The notes under the pieces were generated by a model. It saw only the letters and a list, made by a program, of their open reading frames with translations. It had not been told where the DNA came from and did no database searches. The translations under genes and the position numbers were made by a program. This document shows, piece after piece, positions 50,353-63,703 of a DNA stretch of 64,000 nt (its first letter is position 1; each line of letters begins with the position of its first letter). This DNA comes from Ziziphus jujuba. Taxonomy: Eukaryota; Streptophyta; Magnoliopsida; Rosales; Rhamnaceae. The DNA lies in assembly GCF_031755915.1 (NCBI RefSeq), contig NC_083385.1, positions 635,001 through 699,000 of the forward strand. Reading direction: 5' to 3'.

Positions 50353-53300
50353 CTAGGATTTGAGGCTACTTCTTGAATATCTCCACAAGCTAACACCCAA
50401 GACAGTCAGACCAGCAAGCCCTGCTAAGATCTGCAAAACCAAAATTTGACATTTGAGTGCATGCTCAACCTTTTTAACAATAACAATCTCAAAATGACGA
50501 AATCTAAGACTGACCGACCTTAGCATCTCTACCATAACTGGTTCGACAAGATCCGATGTATGACGCTAGCACCTTGAAACGAGATTTTTGGGGCTTTAGA
50601 ATCACTACTGTGTACTGTCTCTTGCATGGAAAAGGCAGAACTCTTTGTAGCGCCGACTGTGCTGTTGATGGTGTTAGAGATTTTATAACCTTGTATCGCC
50701 CTTCATCTTGAATCTGCAACAAAGACATAGAAATTGTAGGATAAATATTTAATATTTATCGGAGTGCAAGAATGTGGTTTGCCGTTCCACTTCCTATCGG
50801 CAAAAGTAGCATTACCATGGAAATACCATCACTGTGTAGAGACTACCTCATAAGAAGCACCTAGATCACCAGAATAGACCCTTGACTGGTAGCTGCGCAA
50901 TATCCTGTCCAGCCAGTAGTAATTTTCCTGAAGTCCATTTTCATGGGCTCTTTGCTCAATTTCAAGGATGGTTGAAACATCCTGATCTGAAGGCCCTTCC
51001 TCTTGGAGATGTAATATTTCATCCAAAGTAAGATCCACCTGTTTAGATGATATTGCAGAACCAAAACGAGTACTTCATTGGCCATTTAATCATTAAAACT
51101 AAAAATGACAAAATGGAAAATGTCTTACATAATACCTACCAGCTTTGAGGAGATTTCTGGATCACAGGAAAAATTTATGCATATATCACCACGAACATCA
51201 CCTTTTCTTGAAGGCTTATTACCACCAAGGAATACTGAAACACCTACCGAATAGATCTGCAGCAAGGGGTAAGGTAAGCAGAGAATTTTTATGCCAAACA
51301 TAAAGGAATTTAGTAGTATAAAACAGATAGGATACACACCTGTCCATGCTTGAATCGTAGAACCTGCATTATTTTTGTTTCAATAAGTTTGCTCAGAAAC
51401 CCAACACGGTGAATTTCTTCCACCTGCAATTTGGATTTCTTCCCCCATCAGAAATTACATTATGAGCACCAGTACACCACAACAAATGAAGGTTCTAATC
51501 ATGATCCTCAAACTTTTAATTGATATACAAAAAAGAGAAATGCACCATGGTTCCATTCTTCAGTTCCACAGGAAAGCATAGCTGGACCGAACATTGTGCT
51601 TCCACCATAGGGCTATGAACTGTTTCCCTACAAGCACATCAAATGTGGCACATGGTATTTGAATATTTTCTAGGTATTTGCATGTCGAATGGTATTGCAT
51701 CTCATGTTTCACCAAAAGGGGAAAAAAGAAAATAGAAGCAGTAGCATCCAAGCACCGAACCACGATAAAGTGACTAGATAATTGGATGAACGTTGCCTAC
51801 TGGAGACCCCAATAAAAGATGATATTCTCATTTGTTTCAAAACAAAATGGAAAACAAAGCATAATCAAGGTACACCAACAAGATCAACCAAATGAAATTG
51901 GCACCTTTGGATACCTGAAGACCACTTACATGAATACAATGTAAAATGTCTATGTATCCTGAGTAATTTACCTAATTATGGTTTTAGGAAAAGTAAATGG
52001 CAAGCCCTTGAGGTCATCACGATTAAAATGCAGAACAGGTTCAGGAGGCTTTGGTATTCCACCCTGCAACCCATAAACCTGGTTAACAAAAAATATATAA
52101 TTTCTCCAGGCCTATGTTGATTAGAAAAGGAATTTATTTACCAAATACTGCAATATCAGAGGAACTGCTATGCTAGGATCAATATTCCCCACAATTACAA
52201 CAGTGAAAGTGGAGGGATCTCTGAAACAATTGTTGAAATATTCACATGCTTTCAATGGATCAACTTTCTGAAGATCACTTATTCTAATAGGCTGCACAAT
52301 TGGAAATTGATCATGAGTTCAACACAGAATGTATCTTGCCAATAAAAACGTCAGTTAACTCAGAATAAATATCAAGTATACCCTGAAAAAATAGGAGTTC
52401 CCATAGTTAAGCTCCTTCACACGGTTTGCAAATGCAGTGTAAGGATCCCTCTCTTGAGCACGAACTGCTTCCTCTGCCATTTGCATCACTATTTTGACAT
52501 CTTCTTCTCCTGGAAGTACACTCGTTGTAAATAGTTGGTAGACAAGCTGCCAGAACAAAGATAAAGATTAGCAGCCTGAGACAGTATTGCAGCAATTTAG
52601 AAACACGGAAAATAAACACTACTAATTATTATAAATATAGACATGCCAATTTTATACACAGAAATATACAAATAATCTGAAAATGAGTATGGACTATCAC
52701 AGCATAACGCCTATATAAGCCTTTTAGAAAATTCAACCAAAATTCATGAAGCAGACCTGTAAGGCAGTTTCCAGGTCTGAGGGTGAACAATCACCCGAAA
52801 AAGTTCTCATGTAAGCGCCAAGTTTTGTGCCAACTTCAGCTCTCTTGCCAGCAAGCATATCCATTAGCACCGATGGCCTGTAACCGTATACACCAATTTC
52901 TCCAGCGATGGTTGGTCCCATCGAGCAAGAAAAATAATTGCTTTCAGGAAGTTCAGATAAACCTCCATATGAGAACCCTGTAAAGACAACCTGTTGAATC
53001 AAAGTGAGGTTAAGAATTAGACATCGTACACAAACTCATGCTTAATAAGACCTTTTGGATATTATTTTCAACATTCTAGGATATAAAATTCCTTTTTCAG
53101 AGGCAATATAAACATGGAAGAACATGAGCATAGGGCAAGGGGTGAGGAAGAGGGAGGATGGAACATATACAAGGGTTCATACTGCCATATCTGGTGGTGC
53201 AAAAGCTTTCTTGTCAGTTGCAACATCGTGTAAAAATTATTCAAAAGAAAAATGGATGATCATCAAAACACGAGTTAAGGCAGTGAGAAAGAATAAAAGG

Positions 53301-56300
53301 CATAGTTGCATTCGAGTTGAAGAGGAGCATGCACCAGAAAGCTGCATTTCCTTCATCTATCAACTTCATCAATATAAATAATATGTAGTGACTTTTTTAT
53401 GCAACTATTTACATATAAAAAGATATAATTTCTCCCCCATCTCTAGATGTATATACCATTTAGACTGAAGGTTGTTGTCATAGCTATGCATTCACAAGGA
53501 CTTTTATTGCATGGGCTTTAAGAAATATTGATTCACCATCACAAGATTTTACCTGGTCATCAAGGAAGTCTGTACATTTGTAGCAAACTTGCATGCCATT
53601 TGATAGAATTAATTCAGTAGCTCCAATTTTTGAATATTCAATCTGCTGCACAATATTCCTGAGACAAATTATTTGAACAGGTTAACAATACAACCATATT
53701 GTATCACATTTAGATTTCCAGCAAAAGTAAGTAAAATAGTTAGAAATTTATTTATTCATACATTTTACTTTGTGGGACTTGACAATGAATATAGAATGAA
53801 AACAACATCACCATGATAATGTACTACATTCTTTTACATAAGTTAGATTTCATGTTTTATGAGTCATATAACTACAGAGAGAAAAAAGCAACCACAGATT
53901 TCCATGATCAAAACATGGAAGTCACAGTTTATGACACTGAAGCCTATTAAGAAGTACCTTGGAGCTCAAGGAGTTTAATGAGAAGATACATTTTTGTAAA
54001 CATCAAGGATACAAATAAACATCTTTTCCAAGTACTTGCACTCAAAAAGAGTGGATAAAGGGAAAGGTCAGTCCAAACAGAAAAAAACGATATGCATTGT
54101 TGAAAGTTAAACATAATACCAAAATTTAAAAGGTTCCAACATTACCCTGGGTTTGGTTTTGTACTAACAATTTCTTCTGGAATTTGTTCTTCATCCCAAG
54201 GGGAAATGCTTTTTTCTCCCTCAAGAGAATTTACATCCAGCACAATATTTTTAAGATCATCTACTGTTGCAGAAGCTCGAGGCTCAATTGTCTTAATGAC
54301 ACAGCTGCATGATGTTCGTAACTTCTCTACATATTTGGACACATCCAATGCCGAAATATCTGGTATAAAAAGCCAGTTGAGAAACACTACATGATAGTAC
54401 TTCATTTGTTACAAAAGTTGATTACTAAATGCAATTAATATTGCTCACGAGGTAGAAGAGTCTTCTGGAGTTGAGCCTCATACTCTATCCCGATCACAGG
54501 CTCATTTCGTAGAAAATGCTGCCAAAAGAAATAAAAATAAGTTTGGAAGAATCAAATTAAAGAACATATTGAAAACGGAAAATCATTTCAAAGTTACAAT
54601 GGAGTATACTTGTAAATATTCATCTCGCAAACTAGTTGATTGCATTTGATCACGCTCCAAATAGGCAGATTCAATCTCTGACATCAGCAAAGCACGAACA
54701 ATAGATATTTCACGTTCTGAAAAGCCATGTAGTCGTACTCTTGCAACCTGAAAGAAAAGGTGTCTTTCAAGATCAATAAATTAATTAAAAATTAAGGCAA
54801 TACTAGGATCAAATGGAAAACAAACCTCAATCAGCATTGATTCTAAGGCCTTCATAGTCCCTTTTTCTTTACAAGATGCAGACATTATATAAGCCTTTAA
54901 CGGATGAACCAGAACATCAGCAGCAGCTGAGCATGAAAAATAGGGAGGATCCTTTCCGCGAGATATTTTAAAAAACCTCTGGTTCAGAGCATATAGAAAC
55001 ATGGATTCTGCAAGCAAATCCCTATAGTCACCCACTGTCTTCAGCTCGCCTGCTGGCATCTTATAGCTAATCATCACAGCAGACTGTTACAGGCCAATAT
55101 GAGTAAACAATATCGAAACATATAAGACTTATGCGGCAAATTTAATGAATATGGAGGAACATTAGCATATCATAAGAAGATTAAGATTTGCATACTAACC
55201 CCTGCAGCTTCAGATTCAACAAAGCATGAAAACCGTGGCTCTTCATGAGATGGAACTGGAAATGATGGTAGAACTGGAGGTGTATGTGCAGAATTTTTAT
55301 GCCCAAAGTGAGTCTTTATCAACTCAACTACACTCTGAGAAACAAAGAGATAGATAGATTAGTAAAACATGTGCACTACAAAAATTGCACTTAATGCAAA
55401 TGTGAAAGTATATATCAAGAAAAGAACCTGTGTATCTGAAAAATCTCCAACAGCTATGACTGCCATGTTGCTTAAATGGTACCATTTCCTATAAAATTGC
55501 TTAACAGTCTCAGGTGAAACAGACCGAATCACCTTCTCTAATCCAATTGGTAAACGCTCAGCATACTGCAACCAAACAAGGATTTTGAGAAATAACATAA
55601 ATTAACAGTCCGTAGATCAAGGACAGGCAAGTTCCATAGTAAGAGAAAATTTGTTAGCTAGCTTAAAAAAAAAAGAAAGAAAAAAAATAAAGAATTAGCA
55701 AAGAAAGATTAGTTGTTAATAAGCAGTACCTTTGAACCTTCCATCATCAGAACCCAATGTGCATCCTGCATCCTTCCTGTAGCATTCCTGTTCCCTCTGT
55801 ATTCTTCCATAACAGCACCTCTTTCTTTCTCCAAATCTTCTTTTGACACACGAATCTGTATCGGATAGTTAAAGAAAGATGAAGTGGAAAAGTTGAAAAT
55901 AACATACAAGGCGTGATATTTGTAGATACCTCAGTACTGAATTCCGCCAAGACAGAAATAGCCTGAGATAACAATTCAGGCTTGTCAACAGGAACAAACA
56001 ATTCATAGACAGTGTCATCAGAAGATGTCACCGCATTCTGGCAGGCACCGAATTCAGCCCCAATACTTTCGAGAAACTTGACGATATCATGATTTGTGTA
56101 TTTTGTGGTAGCGCTAAAAGCAAGATGCTCGACTATGTGAGCAACTCCACGCTCATCCTCCTCTTCCAATACTGATCTGCCATGACTTCAATAAATGAGC
56201 TTGTCTAACAGACCACTTATACAACATAGCAATGGGGATGCATTTGTTTGCAAGGCTTTCCATGATGGTAATTTAGTTTATTAGCGAGGAGGGTGGGTAA

Positions 56301-56739
56301 GATAAAAGCAACAAGATATCAGGTTTTTCTGAGACATTATATTATTTGATCTTGACATTTCACCATTGTCGTCTTATTCTTCTTATCTTATGGGGGTCAA
56401 ATCGAATTACCATAGCGGAATCCCTGAACTCAGATAATTAATAAACACTCTGAAAAACACAAAGAAGGAAATGAAGGGAAAAACAAGAAAAAAATTAAAA
56501 CCCAAAGAAAGAGAATGCAAATAATACCCGGCTTTGACGGCGAGAGAGAGGGCAGCTCTCATCCTGGGCTTAGAATTGGAACGGACATAGTAATAGAGGC
56601 CATTGTCAAGTCTGCCATAGTGAACTCCAAAGGGTTGTTGGTCTCCAAGAACATGGTCCATGTCCACGCTTACCAACTTTAATGACCTGAATCCATGTTT
56701 CTTTACCATCTGAGAGCTCTCTGCTGGAAGCAAATCCAT
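50353..56739 (-). CDS. M16 family zinc metalloprotease, PQQL-like
   Basis: There are twenty exons on the minus strand, first 56739-56528 and last 50430-50353. The others start at 56176, 55855, 55565, 55334, 55083, 54747, 54518, 54359, 53658, 52990, 52546, 52291, 52063, 51627, 51423, 51256, 51038 and 50713. They join in frame to 1010 aa. The inverted zinc motif HxxEH is His84-Ile-Val-Glu87-His88 in GVAHIVEHLAF, and the third-ligand helix is KERGAVMEEYRG. The remaining length fits four M16 half-domains (for example YRKWYHLSNMAVIAVGDFSD, FRDPSTFTVVIVGNIDPS). This is the plant PQQL-type single-chain M16 protease (I recall At5g56730). It degrades small peptides, and its compartment is uncertain. 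A hydrophobic stretch ILAGLAGLTVLGVSLW followed by RYSRSSLKS closes the protein, like a tail anchor. The 5' UTR has a CT run (about 56750-56780). Confidence 0.93.
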
Positions 56740-56747
56740 CTCTCGAC

Positions 56748-56784
<37 letters not shown>

Positions 56785-57485
56785 CTTTCTCTTTCTCTCT
56801 CTCCCTCCCACTGACTTCTCTGACTCTGCGTGCGCGTCTACGAACTGAATTTAGCGCAACTTTGCTTTCTCTTGGAATAGAAATAATATTATTTTTTTTG
56901 TTTAAAAAGCAAAAATACAATTGTCTCAGTTGGACTCACTAAAACGCTTTCTTTGGCTTTGGTTTGGGGTCTGAGCAAGCAGGGTTAAAAGCTCTAGAAA
57001 AACGCTTCTATTATCAGACCACCCTGAGTTTTCCACACCCAATCGGACGAAGCCTATCAGTTTTGGTACATCTGGGCCTCCACTTTTTGAACCATGGCCG
57101 GCTTTTCATTTTCCACTGCGCAATTTCTTTATTTTCTGGTAAAAAAAAAAAAATTCAAGTCTTTTAGTTTTTATTTTTATTTTTGGGGTAAATATTTAAT
57201 CTTAGGATTCCTTATCTTCTAGCGAATTAGGATTCTATAAGACCATTTATTTATTTTTATTTTTTTTATTTACTAGTGAAGTAATTTATTTATTTATTTA
57301 TTTTTTGCTAAATAGTAAAGCAATTTCTTTATTAAAGTTTTATTAATTACTATTATTATTTTCTTGTAAGTCTCTTCTTTTAAGATTTTGCAGAGGCCTA
57401 CTTTAATTACCTCAACAAAAGGCCCATTTGTTCCAAAGCCCCCTGTTTGATTTTTTTTAACTTTTCTCACCCAAAAACCAAAACC
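56740..57485. other. Divergent intergenic region between PQQL and the DUF3531 gene
   Basis: The region begins with the GA/CT-rich PQQL leader (56750-56812), then T-rich DNA with TTTA repeats (57240-57305) and a CT-rich leader before the DUF3531 start. No gene is seen. Confidence 0.6.
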
Positions 57486-59517
57486 ATGCTTATGGTACAC
57501 TCCTCTTGCCCGCCATTTCTTCAGAACCCCAAACTGCTTCCCTCCTTTTCTATATGGTTGAAGCCGTTTTCGACCATTAGAGTTGGAGATTGGAGCTACT
57601 CTCAGCGTAGGATTTCTCTATGTTTAACCAAAGCCACTCCAGAAGAAAACTTTAAGACCCTCAGTTTAGAGGGGGTGAACCAAGGAGACGATGATGAATA
57701 TGATGGTGAAGATGGATTTTTCCCAGCAGGGTTCAGAGGGAAAGACGACGGGAAGGATTATGATAGGGACCCCGAATTTGCTGAAATTCTGGGTAGTTGT
57801 CTTGACGACCCAGAAAAGGCTCGGTCCAAAGTAAGCTCAGTCACCACCTATTTGTATTTCTCTCTCTATGTTCTATTTTTATGCCTTTTCTTTTTTCTTT
57901 GCTTTTTAAAATAATAATAATAATAATAATAATCTGTTTTGGGGATTTTCCATTATTGTTATTATTATTGTTACTGTTTATTAACTTTGAACAAAGGGGT
58001 TTGTTTAACCACATTGCAGATGGAAGAGAGGTTAAGGAAGAAAAGAAACAAGATATTGCACACTAAGACTGGTTCAGCCACACCCATGAAAGTGACATTC
58101 AACAAGTAAAGATTGAATTTATCCGACTACCAACTTTCGGTGTGCTTGTTCGTACATTTGAGAATTGATGCAGCTTATCAGTTAACTATTTTGTTAATTT
58201 TGTGGCATCTATCTGCAGATTTGATTTCTCAAACTCATATATTTGGTTCGAATTCTACAATACTCCATTGGCCAAAGATATTTCCTTAATCTGTGATGTA
58301 AGTAGCTTCTCTATAACTAAGCACCGATGCAATATTTCACAAATAAGGTTTTGTAACTTGGTTGGCTCTAAATGGTAGCAGGCAATTCGGTCATGGCACA
58401 TCGTTGGACGTCTCGGTGGATGCAATTCCATGAATATGCAAGTAATTTATTTATTTTTTTCCTTTTTAAATTTTAGTACAGAACTATATTAAATCTGTAA
58501 CTTAAAAAAAAAAAAGGGAGAAAGAGAGAGTTTCTAACTGTATAAGAATTGTTATTGCGAAACGGAAACTTTTGAGCCATATTAATTACTCTTTGCATAA
58601 ATCTCATTCCTGCAGTTGTCACAATCTCATCTGGATAAAAGACCAAGTTATGATGCTATTCAGGGAGCAAATGTGACACCAGCTACATTTTACAATATTG
58701 GGGATCTTGAAATTCAAGACAACTTGGCACGGATTTGGTATAGAGCTCGACTTACAATTACAAAAGATAATATTTATTAATATATTTCTTTATGTAATTT
58801 GATTTTTTTTTTTCTCTGCTATAATTGTCACTGATCTGTTACAGTTGCTGATGTTCTTACAGAATTGGGAACTGACAAATCAATGTTTTTGCTCACAATG
58901 TTGATGAAATTTTTGGCAGGGTAGACATTGGGACAAGCGAACCCTTGCTTCTGGACGTGTTGATAAATGCATTAACTCAGATAAGTTCCGAGTAAGCCCT
59001 CTTGTATCCCTGACTCTGACAATTTTTCTATCTGTCTGCATAACAATCAACGGTAGCACAAATAGTGTTGTCTCTGCAATAATAACAGTCATCCAGAGAG
59101 AAATAGGACTGTAAAATTATTGTTTTTTGACAATTATAGCAGTGAAAAAATAATTGTTTATTGACTTTTTTTTCCCCGAATAATATAAGTAATTGGAATG
59201 TGGGGAGAGATCTTATAAGCATGACTTTCTTACTAGGATTTACGTTTTCCATGCTCTCATCTCAGCTTTATACCACTTCATGTTAAAAAGTGCACTTAAA
59301 AAGCTCCTTATTTATGTATTCCTCTTGGCTTTTTATTTTTGGTCTTTTCTTGATAAGTTCTACCTTGATTTTTATTTATTTTTTTATATATATATATATA
59401 TATTTGTCAAACAGTTATGTAGGAATCAAACAAGTGGTGTTTGGTGGTTCTGAATTTGAGAATTGGAAGGAGAATTGGACATCAGAGAATGCAGGTTGCA
59501 GTATACACAAAATTTAG
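57486..59517 (+). CDS. DUF3531 family protein, probably plastid-targeted
   Basis: The exons are 57486-57830, 58020-58105, 58219-58297, 58382-58441, 58616-58737, 58920-58991 and 59415-59517 (288 aa). The N-terminus is Ser/Pro-rich and basic without acids (MLMVHSSCPPFLQNPKLLPS...), as in chloroplast transit peptides, followed by an acidic linker (DDDEYDGEDGFFPAGF). The conserved core contains KVTFNKFDFSNSYIWFEFYN, IRSWHIVGRLGGCNSMNMQL, YDAIQGANVTPATFYNIGDL, NLARIWVDIGTSEPLLLDVL and DYVGIKQVVFGGSEFENW. This is the DUF3531 family of cyanobacteria and plastids as I remember it. No biochemical activity is known to me. All junctions keep frame. The last intron (58992-59414) carries an (AT)n tract. 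Confidence 0.88.
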
Positions 59518-60208
59518 ACCATTTCTGAGCTTTAACTACTGAACATTATGGATTTGAAGCCGGGTACAAAGCAATAGTTGATGGTGGTGGAGCCAAAGCT
59601 TTAATTTAGTAATGCTGGTTTAAAAGCACACGTATGTGGCATGGACTAGTTGCTCAAGATGTTTATTTCTACCAAAAAAAAGATGAATATGTTACAATGA
59701 CAGCTTATTATGCAAATTCAGGCTAATATGCTCCACATGTTATTGAACTCTCATTACTAAATGGGAATTTTTTTCTTTGGACAACATTACCAGATGGGAA
59801 TTGCTGTTCCAAGAAATAAACAATTGTTCTGTTTTATTGTTTTGTCAACCTTTTTCCCTACAAGAGATTTGTTTTATTCTATTTTTTTCTGATATGAAAT
59901 GACAAAGGCGTCCAAAAACTTTATTCAGAAAATTGACACCATGTAAAGAGCACCAAGAAATTACCAAAGATTACAGCCCGATAAAAGGGGAAAATTAAGT
60001 ATCAACACAACAGTAAACAAAGCACAGCATAGCCTCCCTCACGAGGGCTAGCCGATAAAATTCATTTAATTTTGTCTCCATACAATCTGAATGGCACAGG
60101 GTTGAGATGCATGCGCAGCTCAGTCATTTACATATAGAGGCCTACTTGCCAGATTGCATCGTTTGGCATCAGAGAAACCAAAGCTCATTATACATTGTGG
60201 CTTTGGCA
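59518..60208. other. Convergent 3' flanks of the DUF3531 and HAG2 genes
   Basis: This is AT-rich 3' flanking DNA of both genes with no coding frame or repeat of note. Confidence 0.6.
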
Positions 60209-61976
60209 TTACACAGGGTTTGGTGATACTTTTTGTGCTATTAACTTGATCTCTTGCACCCTCTCATCAACTAATTGTCGGAGCTGTTCTTCCTGATTTG
60301 ATTGGTTTTCGTCAATCTGAAAAGTGCTAGTCGCTTCACCAGACTCTGACCTGAACATGACAAATGACATCTCAGGATCATAATCAGTTGACACTTCAAT
60401 CACTTGCTTCCCAGCAGTTCCAGAATCTTTCCCGATTATATCTTCCCTCATATGACTTGCAATGATGCTAACATAATCATCCATGTACTTGTCAACAGGA
60501 TCAAGGCCTAGGTAGATCAAAACCTCCCAACAGCGTAGAAACTGTTTCTTATTAATTTTCAAACTTTTCCGGACATCCACAATGGTACTTGCAGTTGGCA
60601 TCAGCCGAGGGGTCTGCGGCTTCTTTGATAGTTTTCCTTGTTTCAGATGCAGAACAGCTGATTTTACTGCATCTTGGACTGGGTCATAATCTAACAGGTG
60701 TTGTATGTCAACACAAGTGCGTACATGTTGGAAGTAATCCAATGGCTCTTCAACTGTCAGGTCATAGACATCTTCAGATAGTGCAACACTATTGAGCGCC
60801 TCTAGAAGGTATCGGCCATAACCTTTGTGCTGGTAAGGTGGAAATACCAGTATCTACCATTTACACAGACTCATATGAGAGGCTAAAACAAGCAACAACG
60901 TAATACACATGTGCGTAAACAATGCATGTTTTGACTAAACTTAGACCTAGGTTATCCCAAAGATTGGTTAGCTAGTAACTAATGTGATGAAAAGATTGCT
61001 ATATACCTGACTAAGCCGCAAACGATGACTGTCAGGATAGTGGTAAAAACGATATACAGCTGTAAAACCAAGCAGTTTACACTGAAATTTCCCCTGCTGA
61101 TCAGTTTTCTTCTGAATCAGTAGATACAACTCCCATCTTGGATCCATCACATCAATAGGACTGCTACCTAATTCAGATAATCAGATAACCGTATCGGTTA
61201 AAATTAAGTTACACTGCCTTGATAAGTAAAGTTGATAAAAGTTACCATCAACAAGAAGAAAAACGAGAGGAACCAAGCGACAGTAAAGGGGACCAGCAGC
61301 TGTCTTGCCAACTACCATGCGAACCACCTGAATAAGAGAGCAAATCATTTGTCAAACCATTCGTTCTGCTTCACGTGCACATGCAGATATAAGGGCGGAC
61401 TAAACACCATATAACACATTAAATTGAACTACCGATGTCATAAAACTCTCATCATTTTTTTAATAAATTGTGATATTAAAACACCAATTGGCAAATATCA
61501 TAAACACCTCTAGATCAGAAGTAGCGGCTTCTACTTGACTATTTGAACCACTGACATGTCCATTGGAGGTCTTCTGAGACAATACCTCCCCAGTTGAGAC
61601 AACGGATCTACAAACAGATTAAGCGTTCATACCATGCAATTAAGTAAAGAACCAAACTTTTTTGCCAAAAAAAAAAAAAAATAGTAAAGAACTAAGGAAA
61701 TAAATGTGTGCGACCACCAATCAGTTTGATTTAGACATACAAGAATCAACCATACCCAATAAAATTACTCGCGGTTGAAAAAGTTTGAAGGAACTCATCT
61801 TTACTCTCAACAAGGGTGTCAGCAAAAATACTCTGCATGATATGAGAATAATTACCAGATCCATAGACAGAGCAAAATGAAGCAATGATGAGACAGCTAG
61901 CGAGTTTAATACCTGAAGAGCTGATTTCAAATCTGTGATCCCTTTGCCTCCCTTACAAAAGTTAGCAACATCAATC

Positions 61977-62013
<37 letters not shown>

Positions 62014-62342
62014 GATGAATTTATGTACTTACATCAGATGAGCTTTCAAATAAAATATCTGCATATGCATGGAATGATAAAATGCTAACCCAAACAGTAA
62101 TCTGCATAGCATGTATCAAGAAGCTTAAATAGAGAAGTATACTCCATTAGCATGGCTAAAAGTCACATTTGTGTGGACAATACCTTCAATCCTTGGTACC
62201 CATATATCTTTCCATCATCCTCAAAAAAGCGACTCAAGTCAGCAGGCTCAACATAGAAGCTACTTGACAAACCCACTTCCTCTTTGCTAGATACTTAGAT
62301 TCCAACCATTAAATATGCAGTCAAAATAAATATAAACATATT

Positions 62343-62391
<49 letters not shown>

Positions 62392-63185
62392 TGTGTGTGT
62401 GTGTGTCAAAGATCATTTTGCAGCACGATAAATACATACTGATGCAGTGGTAAAAGATTTGATAAAAAATAATACATATATATATATATATATATCAAAT
62501 ACAGAAACTGTACAAACTTCTCAACTTAAGCTGCTCATTGATAGTCATCTCTCCCTCCATCTCAAAAGGAAAACTAGTTCCCTTAAGACGCTCACTTATT
62601 CTCAGCTTAAGAACCAAGTTGTTGGTCACCGAAATAACTCATTCGCCAATTTTCTATTTCCAGATTTCAACGGCAATCAAACAGCTAAACGAAGTGAATA
62701 TCCATGGAAAAATAAATAATTTTTAAAAAAAAAAAGAAAAAAAAAAGAAAAGGAAGGAGAAGGAGATGAAAACAGCTAAAGGCAAGCGAATACGTAAATT
62801 AGTGGAAGAAACAAGAAAAAACAGGTAATTACTAACAACAAAATCGAAACAAATTAAACCCATACCCAAGAATATTTGAATGCAGTCCTTAGCCTCGACT
62901 CCAGCATCTGCTCCGAAATAAAAAAATAAAAATAAAAAAAGACAAAAATCATGAATTTGGAAACACAAAAAGAAAAACGACGAGCAAAGTTTCAAATGGA
63001 GTCATGAAATGAAATGCAACCAAAAAAAAAAAAAGAAAAAGAAAAAAAAAAGAAGAAGAAATAATAATAATAATAAAAGAGAGAGAGAGAGAGAACGTGG
63101 ACTGACCGATACTGGAGAAAGCGACACGGCGGCGTTTCTTGGGGTCGGCGGTTGGATCAGAGGTGGATTGCTGCTTCTGCCCCAT
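60209..63185 (-). CDS. HAG2: Type B histone acetyltransferase, HAT1/HAG2
   Basis: There are ten exons on the minus strand: 63185-63107, 62907-62866, 62293-62184, 62101-62033, 61951-61913, 61832-61756, 61607-61508, 61327-61246, 61167-61007 and 60853-60209 (467 aa, the length I recall for Arabidopsis HAG2). It starts MGQKQQSTSDPTADPKKRRR (a nuclear-localisation-like basic run). A HAT1 N-terminal domain (AKDCIQIFLVSSKEEVGLSS, FFEDDGKIYGYQGLKITVWV) leads to the GNAT core with LLGFTAVYRFYHYPDSHRLR, LSQILVFPPYQHKGYGRYLL (acetyl-CoA loop QHKGYG) and DLTVEEPLDYFQHVRTC. The C-terminal part matches HAT1 extensions. It acetylates newly made histone H4 before chromatin assembly. One exon is only 39 nt. 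GA microsatellites lie in two introns (61979-62010, 62346-62388). Confidence 0.95.
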
Positions 63186-63703
63186 GGTTTCGGCACAGTG
63201 TTAGGGTTTGGGGAGCGGGAAATGTGAGAAAGATAGGCGGGAAATTGTACTGTTTACAAAAATGGGGGGAAATTAGGGCTTTCTCTATAAATAGCATCGG
63301 TGGGGAAGATCGGTGTCACGAGCGACGCACGCGTTAAGGCTTTTAGGCTGATCCGAATAATAATTAATATTTAGCTATAAAAGTGTATGTGGGTTACTGG
63401 GTTGGGTTAAGGGTGTATATAATAATATATAGCGTAGCCGAATAAACGTGGGCCTTCCAATTGAGCCCAACTGGTTAGCTTTTTGTTTTTTTTTTTAATT
63501 TTTTTATTTAATTATGGTCCGCCCGCCGCTTTTTCCCGTTTCGGTCCTCGAATTGTTGGGGGGAACCTTTTTTTTTTTTTTTGATTTTATAAAAGAACGA
63601 AGCGTTGCGCAGACCGCGGTCGACGATCGACAAGAGGATTTTGGAGATTGTTTCTGGACGAATACAACAGTTTAGTTAAGTTAGTTAATAAGGTCGAGGA
63701 GCA
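63186..63703. promoter_or_regulatory. Bidirectional promoter region of HAG2 and deoxyhypusine synthase
   Basis: The two start codons are 518 bp apart on opposite strands. A telo-box (TTAGGGTTT, 63201-63209) lies in the HAG2 leader. Site II cores TGGGCC (63449-63454) and AGCCCA (63464-63469) lie near the middle. A GC-rich patch surrounds 63520-63560. The motif set resembles the promoters of the ribosomal protein genes in this window. Confidence 0.6.

Noticed and set aside
53124..53381. 85-codon plus-strand frame opposite the PQQL gene
   Set aside because: It lies within a PQQL intron, has no splice context or family features and is probably chance.
56407..56811. Longer PQQL N-terminus starting at 56811 with RERERERE repeats
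   Set aside because: The upstream part is a translated GA microsatellite beginning at a GTG. The first ATG (56737-56739) directly precedes the conserved sequence.
62949..63196. Minus-strand frame of 78 codons continuing past the HAG2 exon 1 donor
   Set aside because: The first 26 codons are the true HAG2 N-terminus. The continuation reads intron 1 (GA and T runs), and splicing at 63107 to 62907 restores the HAT1 frame.
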